Assembly (NCBI GenBank): GCA_024233785.1
Contig: JACKPD010000002.1
Span: 108,510-172,509, forward strand
DNA: 64,000 nt
Direction: 5' to 3'
From: Spirochaetales bacterium
Lineage (GTDB): Bacteria; Spirochaetota; Spirochaetia; CADAEX01
The translations under genes were made by a program, and so were the position numbers. The notes below the pieces were generated by a model. It did no database searches, was not told the origin of the DNA, and saw only the letters and a program-made list of their open reading frames with translations. Shown here piece after piece: positions 1 to 7,467 of this stretch. Position 1 is the stretch's first letter, and each line of letters opens with the position of its first letter.

Positions 1-1
1 A

Positions 2-538
2 GATATGAACAGGGAATCATTCAAGACATTTATCCGTCAGATTAAAATGCTTGACAGTGAAAGGATGATTCTTCAGAGAATACTTGGAGACAGAAAAAAG
101 ATAGATGACCAGGTACTCCTTTTTCCGTATTATAACGGAAATCTTTTGAGGGAGACAATCAAACAGACTCTGTCATCAATATCGAGCGAAGATATAATCA
201 GCGATGAAGAGCTTAATGTCGTTGTAGAAATACTAAACGGAACAAATATCCCGGGCATGGCGGGAAGAACTGCGCATTTTTTTACCAATCTTGGATATGA
301 TGTAATATCCACTAAAAATGCGGACAGGAATGATTACGAAAAAACCGTTGTAATTGCAAACGGGGCAAACCCTGCTGCGGCACAGAAAGCAGCAAATATT
401 ATCCGCTGCAACAATATAGAATCAGGTAATGAAAGAATTGAAATAACAACTGATAATGAAAATAATTATAACCCGGGAAGTAAAATTGATGTAACTATCA
501 TCCTGGGGAAGGATTTTGATGGAAGATACTGCAAATAG
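2..538 (+). CDS. LytR C-terminal domain protein, 3' part of gene
   Basis: The reading frame is open to the left edge, so only the C-terminal part of about 178 residues is present and the true start lies upstream. The segment from about residue 68 (LNVVVEILNGTNIPGMAG) matches the LytR_C domain: the 'VEILNGT' strand, a G-rich turn, then a Y-x-V strand and an Ala-rich helix (NPAAAQKAANII). That domain is usually found at the end of LCP (LytR-CpsA-Psr) membrane proteins, which transfer glycans onto the cell wall, but it also occurs alone in spirochaetes. The LCP catalytic domain cannot be seen here. The stop codon overlaps the start of rsfS by 20 bases, so the two genes are probably co-transcribed. 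Confidence 0.7.
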   Translation, partial: DMNRESFKTFIRQIKMLDSERMILQRILGDRKKIDDQVLLFPYYNGNLLRETIKQTLSSISSEDIISDEELNVVVEILNGTNIPGMAGRTAHFFTNLGYDVISTKNADRNDYEKTVVIANGANPAAAQKAANIIRCNNIESGNERIEITTDNENNYNPGSKIDVTIILGKDFDGRYCK

Positions 539-890
539 AAAAGAAAAAGTGCTGAAAATCGCTAAATTTATTGATGAACTAAATGCACAGGATACGACTG
601 TTCTTGACCTCACTAACCATGACAGCAGCTGGACAGATTTTTTTATTATTACAACTGTAAACAGCGCTGTTCAGATGAAAGGTATTTATAAAAAATTACA
701 GGCTGAGCTTGAAGCCCGGAAAATTGATCCGCTGTGGCGGCATAAAAGAATAGATAACGATAAATGGGTTTTAATAGATTGTGAATATTTTGTCATTCAC
801 CTTATGGACCGGGAAAGCAGGGATTTTTATGAACTTGAAAAACTCTGGTTTAACAGTGAAATGATTTATCAATCATCAAAATCATCATAA
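519..890 (+). CDS. rsfS: Ribosomal silencing factor RsfS
   Basis: A 123-residue RsfS/YbeB/Iojap protein. Family signatures are the DLTNHDSSWTDFFIITT strand-turn near residue 30, the AVQMKGI helix, and the WVLIDCEYFVIHLMD core followed by F-Y-E-L-E-K-LW near the end. RsfS binds ribosomal protein L14 (uL14) and blocks joining of the 30S and 50S subunits in starved cells. ATG 519 is chosen over TTG 516 because a GGGGAAGG ribosome site lies at 505-512. The gene starts inside the end of the LytR_C gene, and its last 22 bases overlap the end of a convergent acidic gene. Confidence 0.92.
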   Translation: MEDTANRKEKVLKIAKFIDELNAQDTTVLDLTNHDSSWTDFFIITTVNSAVQMKGIYKKLQAELEARKIDPLWRHKRIDNDKWVLIDCEYFVIHLMDRESRDFYELEKLWFNSEMIYQSSKSS

Positions 891-1201
891 CCCAGGGAAT
901 CGTCAGGCTCAAAATCATCATACTCTTCCTCAAGAATGTCATCAGAATACCCGGAATCCTCATCTTCTGACAGCAGATCGTTTATATCTTCATCATCATC
1001 TTCATCAGGGAATTCTTCATCAAAGTCTTCAAAATCACCTGAAAAATCATCAAAATCGTTTGTAAAACTGTCAAAATTATCATCAAAACTGCTTCCGCTG
1101 TCATCAGTGTCATCATAAGAATCATCCGGCTCATCCAGTGAATCGTATACATCATCAAGTTCATCTACCGGAGAAGCCTTTAAATCTTCTTTAAATATCA
1201 T
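869..1201 (-). CDS. Small, extremely acidic Asp/Glu/Ser-rich protein
   Basis: A 110-residue protein made almost wholly of Asp, Glu, Ser, Phe, Tyr and Gly after a short ordinary N-terminus (MIFKEDLKASPVDELDD). No enzyme or binding family is recognised. The region is low complexity, so the opposite strand gives a false Ser-rich frame. The gene call is supported by an AGAAGG ribosome site 6-7 bases before ATG 1201 and by a frame that stays open through the acidic stretch. Repeated D-D-F/D-D-S units suggest an intrinsically disordered tail; binding to basic partners or cations is a guess. It converges on rsfS with a 22-base overlap. It could be mis-annotated simple sequence, but the ribosome site argues against that. 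Confidence 0.6.
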   Translation of the reverse strand: MIFKEDLKASPVDELDDVYDSLDEPDDSYDDTDDSGSSFDDNFDSFTNDFDDFSGDFEDFDEEFPDEDDDEDINDLLSEDEDSGYSDDILEEEYDDFEPDDSLGYDDFDD

Positions 1202-1332
1202 GATTACCTTCTTAATTATTATATAATTAAAATAAATCCTTGAATCATATAATGTCAATAAAAAGGGCATCATATTTTTAATGATAAATACTTATCTGTA
1301 CTATTACTTTTTAGATGAATAGAAAATATTAA

Positions 1333-1360
1333 TTGAAATTTCAGAATATTGGTCTATAAT
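1333..1360 (+). promoter_or_regulatory. Predicted sigma70-type promoter for ispE
   Basis: TTGAAA at 1333-1338 and a perfect TATAAT at 1355-1360 are separated by 16 bases, about 50 bases before the ispE start. It lies in the only non-coding gap between the divergent acidic gene and ispE. Confidence 0.5.
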
Positions 1361-1409
1361 AAAGTTTATGCTGAATGGCATGTCATTTTGAAATGAGCAG
1401 AGAGTTTAA

Positions 1410-2291
1410 ATGCCAGAAATATTAGATATTGCTTCTTATGCGAAAATAAACCTGCACCTGGATGTTGGGAACAGGAGAAATGACGGGTTTCATAATATTA
1501 ATTCAATATTTCAGGCAATTTCATTACATGATTCTATCGATATGGTTATAACTGAAAAGACAGACAAGACAGAATCCATAGATAATCTTATAGAGATAAA
1601 CGGGAAATTTACCTGCCCTAAAGACAAAAACCTTATATACAGGGCCGCATCCTCTTTTATGCTGGAAACGGGACTCCGTTTCCACGTGAAGTTTAATGTT
1701 GAAAAAGTTATTCCTGAAGGCGCAGGTCTCGGCGGTGGTTCAAGCAATGCTGCCGCTGTACTGAAAAATCTATATTCACAGTTCCCCGTAGCAGCTGCCA
1801 GCAGCAGAAACATAACCTCGGCAGCAGCTTCATTAGGCAGCGATGTCCCGTTTTTTCTTGATAATAATACCGCGCTTGTATCAGGACGCGGAGAAACTAT
1901 AAACCCTGTAGATATTAAGGTCCCTGCGTATAAAATACTGCTTGTTTATCCGGGGTTTAAAGTAAATACAGCACAGGCTTACAGCTGGATAGACAGTGAA
2001 AGAAGCGGTAAAGAATATAAGATCAGTGAAGTTGACCTGTCTGTGCTAAGCAGGAACCCCTCAGAATGGAAATTTTTCAACTCTTTCAGGAATCCGCTTG
2101 TAGAAAGGTATGATATTTATAAGAGAATATTCTCTGTCTATAAAAACTATGGATCAGATTATTTTAATATTACAGGCAGCGGTTCGGCTGTATTTGGAAT
2201 ATTTTCTGATATTAAAAAACTGGAACCGGCTTATAATGAATTAAGTGAATTATGTCCTGATATATGGATAACAGATATGCATACAGGTTAG
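1410..2291 (+). CDS. ispE: 4-diphosphocytidyl-2-C-methyl-D-erythritol kinase
   Basis: IspE phosphorylates CDP-ME in the non-mevalonate (MEP) isoprenoid pathway. The protein is 293 residues, normal for the family. It shows the GHMP-kinase pattern: ASYAKINLHLDV at the N-terminus, the glycine-rich ATP loop PEGAGLGGGSSNAAA near residue 105, LGSDVPFFL near 145, and the C-terminal ITGSGSAVFG motif. ATG 1410 directly precedes the conserved 'AKINL' region, though the ribosome site is weak (AGAGAG). It heads an apparent run of co-directional genes with spoVG, tRNA-Gln, the L25 gene, pth, tilS and ftsH. It is the only MEP-pathway gene in the window. Confidence 0.93.
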   Translation: MPEILDIASYAKINLHLDVGNRRNDGFHNINSIFQAISLHDSIDMVITEKTDKTESIDNLIEINGKFTCPKDKNLIYRAASSFMLETGLRFHVKFNVEKVIPEGAGLGGGSSNAAAVLKNLYSQFPVAAASSRNITSAAASLGSDVPFFLDNNTALVSGRGETINPVDIKVPAYKILLVYPGFKVNTAQAYSWIDSERSGKEYKISEVDLSVLSRNPSEWKFFNSFRNPLVERYDIYKRIFSVYKNYGSDYFNITGSGSAVFGIFSDIKKLEPAYNELSELCPDIWITDMHTG

Positions 2292-2340
2292 CCCTGACGG
2301 AATAACTTGATTTTGAGCCATGAACTTTAGGAGGGTTTTT

Positions 2341-2598
2341 ATGGAAATTACTGACATCAGAATACGAAAAGTGGAAGCTGGAGGAAAGTTAAAAGCTTAT
2401 GTAACTGTAACTTTTGACAATTGCTTTGTTGTTCATAACCTTAAAGTTATAGACGGAAAGGGCGGAACATTTATAGCTATGCCAAGCCGAAAAACAAAAA
2501 CCGGAGAGTATAAGGATGTTGCTCACCCAATTCTTCCTGATTTCCGGTCCCAGCTGCAGGACAAAATACTTGAGGAATTCAATAAACAGGAGACCTAA
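2341..2598 (+). CDS. spoVG: SpoVG family regulator
   Basis: An 85-residue SpoVG protein, normal length. It starts MEITDIRIRKVE and carries the family core KLKAYVTVTFDNCFVVHNLKV and the FIAMPSRK motif. In Bacillus it affects septation during sporulation and in Staphylococcus and Borrelia SpoVG binds nucleic acid; here a role as an RNA/DNA-binding regulator is inferred from family. ATG 2341 is chosen because AGGAGG lies at 2329-2334; an upstream in-frame start would cover the ribosome site. It lies 49 bases after ispE and 100 bases before tRNA-Gln. Confidence 0.93.
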   Translation: MEITDIRIRKVEAGGKLKAYVTVTFDNCFVVHNLKVIDGKGGTFIAMPSRKTKTGEYKDVAHPILPDFRSQLQDKILEEFNKQET

Positions 2599-2698
2599 TT
2601 TTTTTCCTGAAGCTACAATGATCTGTAAAAAAAGGAATAATATAACACCGCACTATAGAAAAAAAATAAACAATAATGTAGTATGACGGGGGATTGAT

Positions 2699-2770
2699 TG
2701 GGACGTCGGCAAGTGGTAAGCCAACGGTTTTTGGTTCCGTCAAGCGCAGGTTCGAATCCTGCCGTCCCAG
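2699..2770 (+). tRNA. tRNA-Gln (anticodon TTG)
   Basis: A 72-base cloverleaf. The acceptor stem TGGGACG (2699-2705) pairs with CGTCCCA (2763-2769), with discriminator G2770. The anticodon TTG is at 2731-2733, and the T-arm reads GCAGGTTCGAATCCTGC. The 3' CCA is not encoded (AAAA follows). Confidence 0.95.
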
Positions 2771-2833
2771 AAAATTAATACAGGTAAATATCCTGGAATA
2801 AGCAAGATTTTAAATATGCGTAAGGAGAATCTG

Positions 2834-3460
2834 ATGGAAGTTAATACTCTGGAGGTAAAAACCAGAACAGCTCTAAAAAAATCTGCGAGCAAACAAGCAA
2901 GAAAAGCGGGGAATATACCGGCAGTTGTATATGGTCACGGCAGCCCCAGACATATTGTAGTCAGCGAACGGGAATTTGAAAAAAAATTCCACTCAGTATC
3001 TGAAAATACAATTATTTCACTTATAGAAGCTGAAAAAAAGATTTGTGATGTCCTTATCAAGGATTATCAGGAAGATCTTAGAACTCAATCAATAAAACAC
3101 ATTGATTTTTTCGAAGTTGAAAGCGGTAAATTATTGAAAACCCGTGTACCTGTTATTATAACCGGTAATTCAATCGGTGTTAAAGCCGGCGGCCTCATGG
3201 AACAGCTTGTTCATGACATTGATGTGGAATGTCTTCCTGTAAATATCCCTGAGAAAATTATTATTAATATCGATTCGCTTGATATCGGTAAGTCAATTCA
3301 CTTGAAGGATATTGAAAAAATTGACAATGTAAGATTTACCGGTATGGAAGATACTGTAATTGTACATATTGTCCATGCAAAAGCAGTGGTTGAAGCAGCA
3401 CCGGTAGAAGCAGAAGTAGAAGGTGCACCAGCGGCAGAAGATACAGCAAAGGAAGAATAA
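2834..3460 (+). CDS. rplY: Ribosomal protein bL25 / general stress protein Ctc
   Basis: A 208-residue long form of bL25 (the Ctc/TL5 type). The N-terminal 5S-rRNA-binding domain shows ALKKSASKQARKAGNIPAVVYG and the 'KHIDFFEV' strand; the C-terminal TL5 domain contains GVKAGGLMEQLVHDIDVEC. The end is a low-complexity Ala/Glu/Val tail, common in this form. ATG 2834 has AAGGAG at 2822-2827, so the longer upstream frame is not used. Linkage to pth directly downstream is a widely conserved bacterial arrangement and the two are probably translationally coupled. Confidence 0.92.
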   Translation: MEVNTLEVKTRTALKKSASKQARKAGNIPAVVYGHGSPRHIVVSEREFEKKFHSVSENTIISLIEAEKKICDVLIKDYQEDLRTQSIKHIDFFEVESGKLLKTRVPVIITGNSIGVKAGGLMEQLVHDIDVECLPVNIPEKIIINIDSLDIGKSIHLKDIEKIDNVRFTGMEDTVIVHIVHAKAVVEAAPVEAEVEGAPAAEDTAKEE

Positions 3461-3461
3461 A

Positions 3462-4040
3462 CTGCGGATAGCTGTAATTGGACTTGGTAATCCAGGTCCT
3501 GAATATGTCTCTACAAGGCATAATGCGGGGTTTTTGACAGTTGATTTATTAAGTCAAAAACTTGATATCAAACTGAAAAGAAGCTTTTTTTCAAATTATT
3601 ATTCAGGTAAAGGGGTTTATATGGGAGAAGAAATCTCCCTTATAAAACCCCTTACTTATATGAACAGGTCAGGATTGATTATTAAATCAATAACAGGCCG
3701 CAAAAAGATACCGATGTCTCATATTATTGTGGTGTGTGATAACATGGATCTTCTGCCCGGGGTTGTAAGATTAAAAAGGGGCGGAGGAGATGCCGGGCAT
3801 AACGGGCTTAAGTCTATTATCAGTCATTCCGGATCAGGGGAATTCAACCGGTTTTATATTGGTATAGGCAGACCTTCAAATAAGGAAGAAGTAAAGGATT
3901 ATGTACTTGGTGTTCCCGGTAAAAATGAATACCCTGATTTTATGAAAGGAATTAATCTTGCCGCGGATTTTATTTTAAAAATTCTAAGTTCATCCCCTGA
4001 ACAGGTTATGAATGAAGTCAACAGAATCAAAAACAGATAA
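3462..4040 (+). CDS. pth: Peptidyl-tRNA hydrolase
   Basis: Pth releases peptides from peptidyl-tRNA that has dropped off ribosomes. The 192-residue frame shows the family motifs in order: IGLGNPGPEY, the catalytic His in STRHNAGF, KPLTYMNRSG, DNMDLLPG, and RLKRGGGDAGHNGLKS. The start is unusual: the conserved N-terminus begins at CTG 3462, one base after the L25 stop codon, with AAGGAAG at 3448-3454 at suitable spacing. The only other in-frame start upstream of the motif is GTG 3423, inside the L25 gene. The 3' end overlaps tilS by 29 bases. Confidence 0.9.
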   Translation: MRIAVIGLGNPGPEYVSTRHNAGFLTVDLLSQKLDIKLKRSFFSNYYSGKGVYMGEEISLIKPLTYMNRSGLIIKSITGRKKIPMSHIIVVCDNMDLLPGVVRLKRGGGDAGHNGLKSIISHSGSGEFNRFYIGIGRPSNKEEVKDYVLGVPGKNEYPDFMKGINLAADFILKILSSSPEQVMNEVNRIKNR

Positions 4041-5436
4041 AATAGTTAACAAAGCTGACAGTCTGCTGTCCTGTTATTTATCAAATAACAGATCAGACAG
4101 CATTCTTACGGCATATTCCGCCGGTCCTGACTCGACTGTTCTGCTTGATGTTCTTTTCCGGCTCAAAGAGAAATACGGGTTTAAGCTGGCGGCTGCCTAC
4201 TATAATCACCGTCTGCGGGAAGAAAATGAAATTGCTGATGAAATTGAGACTGCATCCGCTTACTGCAGCTTAAGGGGTATTGAGCTTTATCTGGGTGAAG
4301 ATTCAGAAGGTTTTATAGATAAAAAATCACCGGATTCCGGGATAGAAGCTGCGGCAAGAACTGCAAGATACGCATATTTGAACAAAATAGCTGATGATGA
4401 GCAGTTTAACTATATTGCCACTGCACATACCCTGGATGACAATATCGAGACAATAGTCATGAGATTTTTTTCCGGAAGCGGTCCTGAGGGGCTGAAAGGA
4501 ATTGCAGAAAACTCAGGGAAATTGCTAAGGCCTCTTCTGGGGGTTAAAAAGGAAGAAATCATGGAATATCTTGAAGAAAACAAAATCAGATATTCAGTTG
4601 ATTCTACAAATAAAAAAAATGAATATCTCCGGAACAGGGTGAGAAATAATCTTATCCCGTCAATAAAAAGTGTTTTTCCAGGATTTGAAAACTCTCTTAT
4701 AGACCTTTCCGGGAAAATGGCATTAGCTGACGGCTTTATTGCAGACGAGACTTATAAAAGAATAACATGGAAAAAAAAGGGTGATTGCCTCGAAACTGAT
4801 TTCAGTAATTTCATAAGTCATCCGCCGTACATAAGAATCAGGGCTTTGTATAATGCATTTAACATAACAGATGACAGCGACAGGAGACTATCCTATAAAT
4901 TTCTGAAACCTGTTACCAGGGATAATATCGATTTAAAGAGCCCTGTGATACTTGACGGCCGTTCCTGCAGGCTTGAAAAACTTGGTAACTCCCTTTTTTG
5001 GAAAACTGATATTGTAATTCGAAATAAAAATAGTTATCTTTTAACTATCAAAACAGGCGGGGAATATAAACTGCCTGTAAGTTATTCAGGGGAAAGTATT
5101 TATATTTCAGCAAATATTGTTAACAGGTCTCAATGCGGAAAAAATGATATCTGGTTGCCGGTAAATAAAGTATCTGGTAGTATTCAGATAAGAAGCAGAA
5201 AGCCTGGGGATTGCATAATTACTTCCAATGGAAGCAAAAAAATTAAAAAACTGTTCCAGGAAACAGGAATTGACAGAGATATCAGGGATTCAATACCTGT
5301 TATCTGCGATAACAGCGGTATTTTAGCAGTTTGGGGATCTGTTTTTAATAATAAAAACAGGATTGCCGGCAGAATTAAAGATTCCGCCAGCAATGAAAAT
5401 ACAGATGTGATATTATTTAAATCAAGGCAGGGGTAG
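4012..5436 (+). CDS. tilS: tRNA(Ile)-lysidine synthetase
   Basis: TilS converts the wobble C of the AUA-reading tRNA-Ile to lysidine with ATP. The 474-residue protein has the N-terminal PP-loop ATPase domain: the ATP loop at residues 36-41 reads SAGPDS, where the usual second residue is Gly. Next come YNHRLREE, the ATAHTLDDNIET motif, and LRPLLGVKKEEI. The C-terminal substrate-binding domain is marked by IQIRSRKPGDCI and KKIKKLFQ near residues 395-425. ATG 4012 lies inside the end of pth and the stop abuts ftsH, so coupling is likely. The Gly-to-Ala change in the PP-loop is conservative and probably tolerated. Confidence 0.92.
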   Translation: MKSTESKTDKIVNKADSLLSCYLSNNRSDSILTAYSAGPDSTVLLDVLFRLKEKYGFKLAAAYYNHRLREENEIADEIETASAYCSLRGIELYLGEDSEGFIDKKSPDSGIEAAARTARYAYLNKIADDEQFNYIATAHTLDDNIETIVMRFFSGSGPEGLKGIAENSGKLLRPLLGVKKEEIMEYLEENKIRYSVDSTNKKNEYLRNRVRNNLIPSIKSVFPGFENSLIDLSGKMALADGFIADETYKRITWKKKGDCLETDFSNFISHPPYIRIRALYNAFNITDDSDRRLSYKFLKPVTRDNIDLKSPVILDGRSCRLEKLGNSLFWKTDIVIRNKNSYLLTIKTGGEYKLPVSYSGESIYISANIVNRSQCGKNDIWLPVNKVSGSIQIRSRKPGDCIITSNGSKKIKKLFQETGIDRDIRDSIPVICDNSGILAVWGSVFNNKNRIAGRIKDSASNENTDVILFKSRQG

Positions 5437-7467
5437 ATGGCAGACAATAATATAGACAACAGGGAAAACAAGGAAGAAAAAAACAACAATAATCCCAAAA
5501 AAAACAATTCAGGAAACAACGGTCCGATTAAATATAATTTCGGAAATAACAGATTTGCCCTGTTTTTTCTCGTGACCCTTATAGGTCTTTTTCTTGTAAT
5601 GTTTGTTTTTAATGATACAGGAGCGATTAAGGAAATATCATATACAACCTTTATGGGTTATGTAGAGGAAAACAGTATTGAAAGCCTTAAAATATATGAT
5701 AACCAGGAAATCCAGGGAAATATAATTGGTGTAAACGGAAAACTGGTACCTTTTAAAACCCGTATCCCTTACTATGATGACAACCTCCTTGTTGTACTTA
5801 AGGATAAAGGGATAAAAGTCACTGGAGCGGTAAAAAACGTATCAACATACAGGCTCCTTATTGATCTTATACCATGGGTTATAGGGTTCGGATTTATCTG
5901 GTTCATGTTCCGCCAGATGCAGGGCGGAGGAAATAAAGCACTGAGCTTTGGAAAAAGCCGTGCCAAAAGATACATGGACAGCGACAAGAAATTCACCTTT
6001 GCCGATGTCGCAGGACAGAAAGAGGCCAAGTTTGAGCTGGAAGAAGTAGTTGATTTTCTTAAAAATCCCGGAAAATTCACAAAAATCGGGGCAAAGATAC
6101 CGAAAGGTGTCCTGCTTGTCGGTATGCCCGGAACAGGAAAAACCCTTATGGCAAAGGCAATTGCGGGTGAAGCCGGTGTGCCTTATTTCCATATGTCAGG
6201 TTCTGACTTTGTTGAAATGTTTGTCGGAGTCGGAGCAAGCAGGGTAAGAGACCTTTTTGAACAGGGGAGAAAGAATGCACCCTGTATACTTTTTATAGAC
6301 GAGCTTGACGCTGTAGGGAGAACCAGAGGTGCAGGATACGGCGGCGGGCATGATGAGAGGGAACAGACCCTGAATCAGATGCTTGTAGAAATGGACGGTT
6401 TTGACACCAAAGACGGAGTTATTATTCTGGCCGCGACAAACAGGCCGGATGTTCTTGATCCCGCACTGCTGCGGCCCGGAAGGTTTGACAGGCAGGTCGT
6501 TGTTGACATGCCAGATATCAGCGAACGCGAAGAAATACTTAAGATACATGCCAGGAAAATACCTGTTGCTCCTGATGTAGATCTTAAAAGAATTGCAAGG
6601 GCAACTCCCGGAACATCAGGGGCTGATATTGCAAACCTTGTAAATGAAGCAGCGCTTTTCGCCGCAAGGAAAGACAAGAAATTTGTAACAATGCTTGATT
6701 TTGAAGAGGCAAGGGACAAGGCGCTTCTTGGTGTTGCCAGAAAATCAAGGGTTATTTCCCCGGAAGAAAAAGCCGCAACCGCATATCACGAAGCTGGGCA
6801 TGCCCTTCTTCATTATTTTCTTGAAAACGCGGACCCTCTTCATAAGGTTACTGTTATTCCCCATGGCAGGGCTCTGGGTATGGCTCTTTCTCTGCCGGAG
6901 AAGGAAATATATTCGAGGAACAAGGGGTGGCTTCTTGACAGGATAAAAATAGCCCTTGGCGGGTATGTTGCCGAGACCATAATTTTTAACCATACAACGA
7001 CAGGGACCCAGAATGATTTGAAACAGGCGACACAGATTGCAAGAAAAATGGTCTGTGAATGGGGTATGAGTGAAAAAATCGGCCCTGTTGCGCTGGGGCA
7101 GGAAGAAGAGCCTATTTTTATCGGAAAGGAAATTGCGCAGCACAAGGACTACTCTGAAGATACTGCCCGAACAATTGATATGGAGATAAGCGCAGTAATA
7201 AGGGGATGCCTTAACGAGACTATGCAGATACTTACTGAAAACAGGGATAAGCTTAAACTGCTGGCAGATACTCTTATCGCAAAAGAAACTCTTGATGACT
7301 ATGAAATTAGACAGCTGCTTGATATAACTTACAAAAACAGGAATATCATAATTGAAAGCAATGAATCGCCATTTAATTCAGAAACCGGTTTTATGCCTGG
7401 CGAATATCCTGAAAATAGCGGGAAGGATAATGAAAACATTAAATCCGAAGGTAACGAAAAGGAGTAG
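5437..7467 (+). CDS. ftsH: ATP-dependent zinc metalloprotease FtsH
   Basis: A membrane-anchored AAA+ protease that degrades unneeded or damaged membrane and cytoplasmic proteins. It has 676 residues. An Asn/Lys-rich cytoplasmic start is followed by a membrane helix near residues 40-60, an outer domain, and a second helix near 140-160. The AAA domain has Walker A GMPGTGKT at 229-236, Walker B ILFIDELD, and the second region of homology with LLRPGRFDR. The zinc site HEAGH is at 451-455, with a distal Asp in the conserved TGTQNDLKQAT segment. The start abuts the tilS stop. The C-terminal 40 residues are low complexity and overlap the next gene, which starts at 7430. Confidence 0.97.
   Translation: MADNNIDNRENKEEKNNNNPKKNNSGNNGPIKYNFGNNRFALFFLVTLIGLFLVMFVFNDTGAIKEISYTTFMGYVEENSIESLKIYDNQEIQGNIIGVNGKLVPFKTRIPYYDDNLLVVLKDKGIKVTGAVKNVSTYRLLIDLIPWVIGFGFIWFMFRQMQGGGNKALSFGKSRAKRYMDSDKKFTFADVAGQKEAKFELEEVVDFLKNPGKFTKIGAKIPKGVLLVGMPGTGKTLMAKAIAGEAGVPYFHMSGSDFVEMFVGVGASRVRDLFEQGRKNAPCILFIDELDAVGRTRGAGYGGGHDEREQTLNQMLVEMDGFDTKDGVIILAATNRPDVLDPALLRPGRFDRQVVVDMPDISEREEILKIHARKIPVAPDVDLKRIARATPGTSGADIANLVNEAALFAARKDKKFVTMLDFEEARDKALLGVARKSRVISPEEKAATAYHEAGHALLHYFLENADPLHKVTVIPHGRALGMALSLPEKEIYSRNKGWLLDRIKIALGGYVAETIIFNHTTTGTQNDLKQATQIARKMVCEWGMSEKIGPVALGQEEEPIFIGKEIAQHKDYSEDTARTIDMEISAVIRGCLNETMQILTENRDKLKLLADTLIAKETLDDYEIRQLLDITYKNRNIIIESNESPFNSETGFMPGEYPENSGKDNENIKSEGNEKE

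Noticed and set aside
936..1118. Ser-rich frame on the plus strand
   Set aside because: It is the antisense of the Asp/Glu-rich gene; TCA/TCT runs mirror the acidic codons and there is no ribosome site.
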